Part shown: positions 60,871 through 64,000 of the stretch, in pieces
Numbering within the stretch: the stretch's first letter is position 1
Layout: each line of letters opens with the position of its first letter
DNA from: Pseudoalteromonas sp. R3
GTDB taxonomy: Bacteria; Pseudomonadota; Gammaproteobacteria; Enterobacterales; Alteromonadaceae
Assembly: GCF_004014715.1 (NCBI RefSeq)
Contig: NZ_CP034834.1
Coordinates: forward strand, 1-64,000
DNA length: 64,000 bases
Direction: 5' to 3'
Program-made: the position numbers and the translations under genes
The notes under the pieces: model-generated
Database searches by the model: none
What the model saw: only the letters and a program-made list of their open reading frames with translations
Told to the model about the DNA's origin: nothing

Positions 60871-63800
60871 TTATCTGCGCATATCCGCGTCAAACCGCAT
60901 ATACGAGTCGACGGCGTCATTCTCAGTGGCTGGATCGGGCTCCATCATCTTCAGAACAGAGACCTTCCAGCCATCGTTGAGCTTTGAGCTCGGTGAAATG
61001 ACATACCCTTCGGCGCTGAGTCCAGCAGATGGGGTATTAGCCAGAAGCTCAAGCTGGCCCTGATTAACAGACCAGGTATAGGCACGGGTTTTGCCGTCCG
61101 TGACCACCTCGGCCAGCGAGTTGTTTGCATGTAGCTCGATATACATGGTCTGAGCGCCGTTGATCAGTGCAAAACGCTCGTACATTAAGCTATGGCTATC
61201 AAACATAGGCTGACCTGACATAGGTTTAACACGCTGGACTATGCCCAAATCGTCCCCGTCTTTCCACTGGATCACATCTCCATTGAGGAACATTGCAAAC
61301 ATAGTGTCGCTGTCAGCAAGCTGATTAAGCTCAAACGTTAACTCAGTTTTGCCTGTGCTGGCATCGTAAGTAAAGCTACCGTAATTAATACCTGCTCTTG
61401 CCGGGTCTTCGCTTTCAAAGTCGGCTTCAAAGAACTTATTACCAGGCATGAATGCGGTGACCCAGATGCGGCTTTGATCAAGCGGATACTCAACGAACGC
61501 GCCCACTAAGGGATTATTTGCATCAGTAAGGCGAGTTAAGGTGAATGAAGGCTCGCCTTCAACATCTATCGTCAGGGTGTTACCGTCAATCGTTATGATG
61601 TGCTTGAGCGCAGTGTCAAAGCCATACGAGCCATTGGAGTCAAATATCATATCGACTGTAAACTCGCCGGTGCTTTCATCCCAGTCAGCATAGCCTACTT
61701 CCAGGCCAGCCATTGCGTCAGATGTATCATCCGACTTCAACTCCATATGCACCCATTTACCATCTCGGATCACCACGACAAAGTCTGGCTCGTTGGGGTC
61801 GTACCAGGCGCCTTTAAGCATAGCTGTTGTGTATACCTGCACAGGCGGCTGTATCATACTTGCTTTGTTTGCAGCCTGGCCATTGAGGTAGTAAGTCGAT
61901 TCCTCACCTTGGCCGCAGTTGGTGTCCAGTGGATAGTTACATACCCTGACATAATCGCGGTCAAAGCCGATAAAATCACTGACGGTCACCGAACCTGACT
62001 CATCAGAATGCAGCTTGCCCGATTTAACAGAATAAGTACCTATTTCGCTGAAGTTATTATCGCGAATGACGCGTGTAAAGGTATCGTCGTCATTATAGTT
62101 CAGGAAGTAGTATTTTCTTTCTACCTGATTACTGTTGTTGAGCATGTGGAAAGTCCGGTTATCCATCCACATATAGTCAAACTGAGACAATGTGGATGCA
62201 GACTTCATGTATTTGATCATGTAGGTGCTACCTGGACCCTGATCAAATGCACTGGTGTAGCTATGACGTACGTACCAACTGTCGTTACTCATTGAGATTA
62301 CGTCATATTTGTCACTAAAGTTAACTGAACAGTTTTCTGGCGTCGCGCCTTCAGGGCATTGGTGCACATTTTTGCCATTCATACTGTCAAAGTAGCTATT
62401 GATTGACATGGTACGACCACTTGTCTGCCAGACCTGCGTATTTTTATTCAGTTGCATGTAGGTGACGCCATTGACGAAGTTATCGAAGAAATAATTCTGA
62501 GGCAGGTTTGCCCCATAGTATGGAATAAAGCGCCCCTGTGCCATGGTATCGCTTAAAGTGATGCTTTGCTCGGGCATCATAATCCCGGTGCGGCGGCGAT
62601 GTGTCATGGAGGCCATTTTATCTGGCGTAGTTGCTACCGCATCGTTTGTAAGTGCCCAGAACTGAAAGCCCCCTTGCAGCGACTTCAGCATCCAGTAGGT
62701 CAGGGTTTGCGCCTCCATAGCGTCAGTCTTGGCGAGCATCACAACCAGATTATTGCCACTGATCTGCCAGCTGAAATCTCGCTCAGTACCATCGGGTAGC
62801 GTGGATTTACCGCTTCCATCTTGGTTAAACATCATTTTACTGGTTTGTGGCTGATAGTATTCGTTACCAGTTTCACCGCCCATCAGATAATACATTTGGT
62901 CAAAGTGCCAACTTCCCTGGAATTGCGCAGCTGCAGGGTTAATGGTATTGCCGCGCACAACCATAGTGAAATCCTCTGTTTCACTTACATCAGCATTAAG
63001 TACGGTATCATCATCGGCTTTGATTTCGTCTCGTACGCCTGTCAAACTGATAGCTTTGGCAAAGCTATTGTCGTCATAAATGCTGAACGTGGCCGTTTTG
63101 TAGCGAGAATAGCAGGTAAAGTTCATACCTTCTGAGTTTTTACAGCTGTGCCTTGGCGAGAAGATACCATCACCAAACACTATGCTGACGGCACCATTAG
63201 TGGCTTGTGTCCAGGTAATAGCGCCACTGGTATGATCGGTGAAAGTGCCTGTGCCATCTTCATTCAATGTCAGCTCTGTGAAGTGGCTACGGAAATATCG
63301 CGTTGAGCCAATTAGATAGGAGCCCGCGATAGAGCCTTCGCCGTTGTCTACCAGTTTATCATCGCTTTTGATTGCTTCTTTGGTTTTTTCAATCAGCGTC
63401 GGGTCGTCGTCGTTAATGGTGTTAGTCAGCTCAGCTGTGGCAGTTTGACTGGAGACCAGTTGAAATGTGTTACTAACGCCCTGAGGAAGTGAAAATTTCT
63501 TGTCGCCGCTACCATCGACTACCAGTTTAATCAATGCTGACAGGGTGAGTTTTTCATTGGCGTCAACGCCTACCAGAGCATTATTCAACTCGCTGGTTGT
63601 TTGTGGCACTCCGCCGACGGCGTTTGTGACCAGAGCATATTCAGCCGTTGTGACATTGGTAATGTTTACACCGAAGTTTTCGGTGCTATTGACGACCCCG
63701 TCACCTCCAGCCTGCTCAGTGACCGATGCAAAACTTTCCAGTTGAGAGTAAAACTCAACGTTCTCCTGATCTGGTCCACCATTGGCTTTAATACGAACTA

Positions 63801-64000
63801 ATTTGTTTACTGCTGAATCATCAACATCCAGCTGGATGGTGTAAGTACCGTCAGTCCCCGCGGTTGTAGGGAAGGATTCATCACCTACGTAAACAGTTAA
63901 AGCGGCGTTTGCAATCGGCGCATCGGTGACTACACCGGTTAGCGTAACCGACCTTACCAAACGTTTTACTGTAAAGTTCTTTGTGGCAGTGGCGGTGGCG
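60871..64000 (-). CDS. Large surface-type protein of unknown function (partial, runs off right edge)
   Basis: The frame stays open from the stop at 60871 to the window edge, more than 1040 residues, so the apparent start near 63960 is not a real start; the true N-terminus is outside. The first visible domain (VTLTGVVTDAPIANAALTV with GTDGTYTIQLDVDD) resembles carboxypeptidase-regulatory or CnaB-like beta domains. The rest is rich in Asp, Asn, Thr and aromatic residues, with recurring short units such as LNEDGTGTFTDHTSG and MMFNQDGSGKSTLPDG. Several Cys pairs occur. It is probably an exported, surface-bound protein; no enzyme motif recognised. The signal or lipobox cannot be seen. Confidence 0.75.
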   Translation of the reverse strand, partial: ATATATKNFTVKRLVRSVTLTGVVTDAPIANAALTVYVGDESFPTTAGTDGTYTIQLDVDDSAVNKLVRIKANGGPDQENVEFYSQLESFASVTEQAGGDGVVNSTENFGVNITNVTTAEYALVTNAVGGVPQTTSELNNALVGVDANEKLTLSALIKLVVDGSGDKKFSLPQGVSNTFQLVSSQTATAELTNTINDDDPTLIEKTKEAIKSDDKLVDNGEGSIAGSYLIGSTRYFRSHFTELTLNEDGTGTFTDHTSGAITWTQATNGAVSIVFGDGIFSPRHSCKNSEGMNFTCYSRYKTATFSIYDDNSFAKAISLTGVRDEIKADDDTVLNADVSETEDFTMVVRGNTINPAAAQFQGSWHFDQMYYLMGGETGNEYYQPQTSKMMFNQDGSGKSTLPDGTERDFSWQISGNNLVVMLAKTDAMEAQTLTYWMLKSLQGGFQFWALTNDAVATTPDKMASMTHRRRTGIMMPEQSITLSDTMAQGRFIPYYGANLPQNYFFDNFVNGVTYMQLNKNTQVWQTSGRTMSINSYFDSMNGKNVHQCPEGATPENCSVNFSDKYDVISMSNDSWYVRHSYTSAFDQGPGSTYMIKYMKSASTLSQFDYMWMDNRTFHMLNNSNQVERKYYFLNYNDDDTFTRVIRDNNFSEIGTYSVKSGKLHSDESGSVTVSDFIGFDRDYVRVCNYPLDTNCGQGEESTYYLNGQAANKASMIQPPVQVYTTAMLKGAWYDPNEPDFVVVIRDGKWVHMELKSDDTSDAMAGLEVGYADWDESTGEFTVDMIFDSNGSYGFDTALKHIITIDGNTLTIDVEGEPSFTLTRLTDANNPLVGAFVEYPLDQSRIWVTAFMPGNKFFEADFESEDPARAGINYGSFTYDASTGKTELTFELNQLADSDTMFAMFLNGDVIQWKDGDDLGIVQRVKPMSGQPMFDSHSLMYERFALINGAQTMYIELHANNSLAEVVTDGKTRAYTWSVNQGQLELLANTPSAGLSAEGYVISPSSKLNDGWKVSVLKMMEPDPATENDAVDSYMRFDADMRR

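Overview
The window looks like chromosome from a marine gammaproteobacterium, most likely Pseudoalteromonas or a close relative. The reasons are the many tandem-cadherin and Ig-like surface proteins, orphan periplasmic solute-binding proteins, a GlyGly-CTERM-type anchor, a TonB/Fur iron system and a BarA-like hybrid kinase. This is a judgement from gene content; no rRNA or tRNA gene was seen.

Left region (1-11.9 kb). A minus-strand operon has the layout of a thiazole/oxazole-modified microcin (TOMM, azoline RiPP) locus: a kinase/degenerate-cyclase/AAA fusion regulator (2966-6901), a nitrile-hydratase-like leader precursor ending in a short Thr/Cys tail (2490-2963), an amidohydrolase (1285-2436) and a YcaO cyclodehydratase that runs off the left edge (1-1267). 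A 13-bp perfect hairpin sits between the precursor and the enzymes. Divergent from it are a Tat-exported mini-propeller, a methyltransferase and formyltransferase pair whose genes look translationally coupled, a small unknown gene and a tail-collar (MdpB-like) gene.

Centre (11.97-31.2 kb). One 19.2-kb gene encodes a 6397-residue surface protein. It holds a signal peptide, Ig-like and RTX-like segments, 17 near-identical 104-residue Ig-like repeats, a long tandem cadherin-like tract, a choice-of-anchor-like module, a GlyGly-CTERM-like segment and then, in the same frame, a second signal-like segment with an outer-membrane beta-barrel.

Right-centre (31.3-52.5 kb). An rRNA-methyltransferase-like gene, a lipoprotein, a secreted M14 carboxypeptidase with PKD domains, an M20 peptidase lacking one expected metal-ligand His, a gamma-glutamylcyclotransferase-like gene and a DUF6351-like hydrolase lead into a four-gene signalling operon (42.0-49.6 kb): hybrid His kinase with HPt, REC-EAL phosphodiesterase, single REC, and a two-REC protein. 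A GAF protein and two orphan solute-binding proteins follow.

Right region (52.5-64 kb). A TonB siderophore receptor with a Fur-type site over its promoter, a WYL regulator, a small ABM-type protein, a LysE exporter, a divergent MocR regulator and PLP-decarboxylase pair, and a large surface-type protein that is open at the right edge. Three genes (38.2, 57.9 and 59.4 kb) are each broken by one missing base next to or in a short homopolymer. That pattern suggests sequence error more than true decay.
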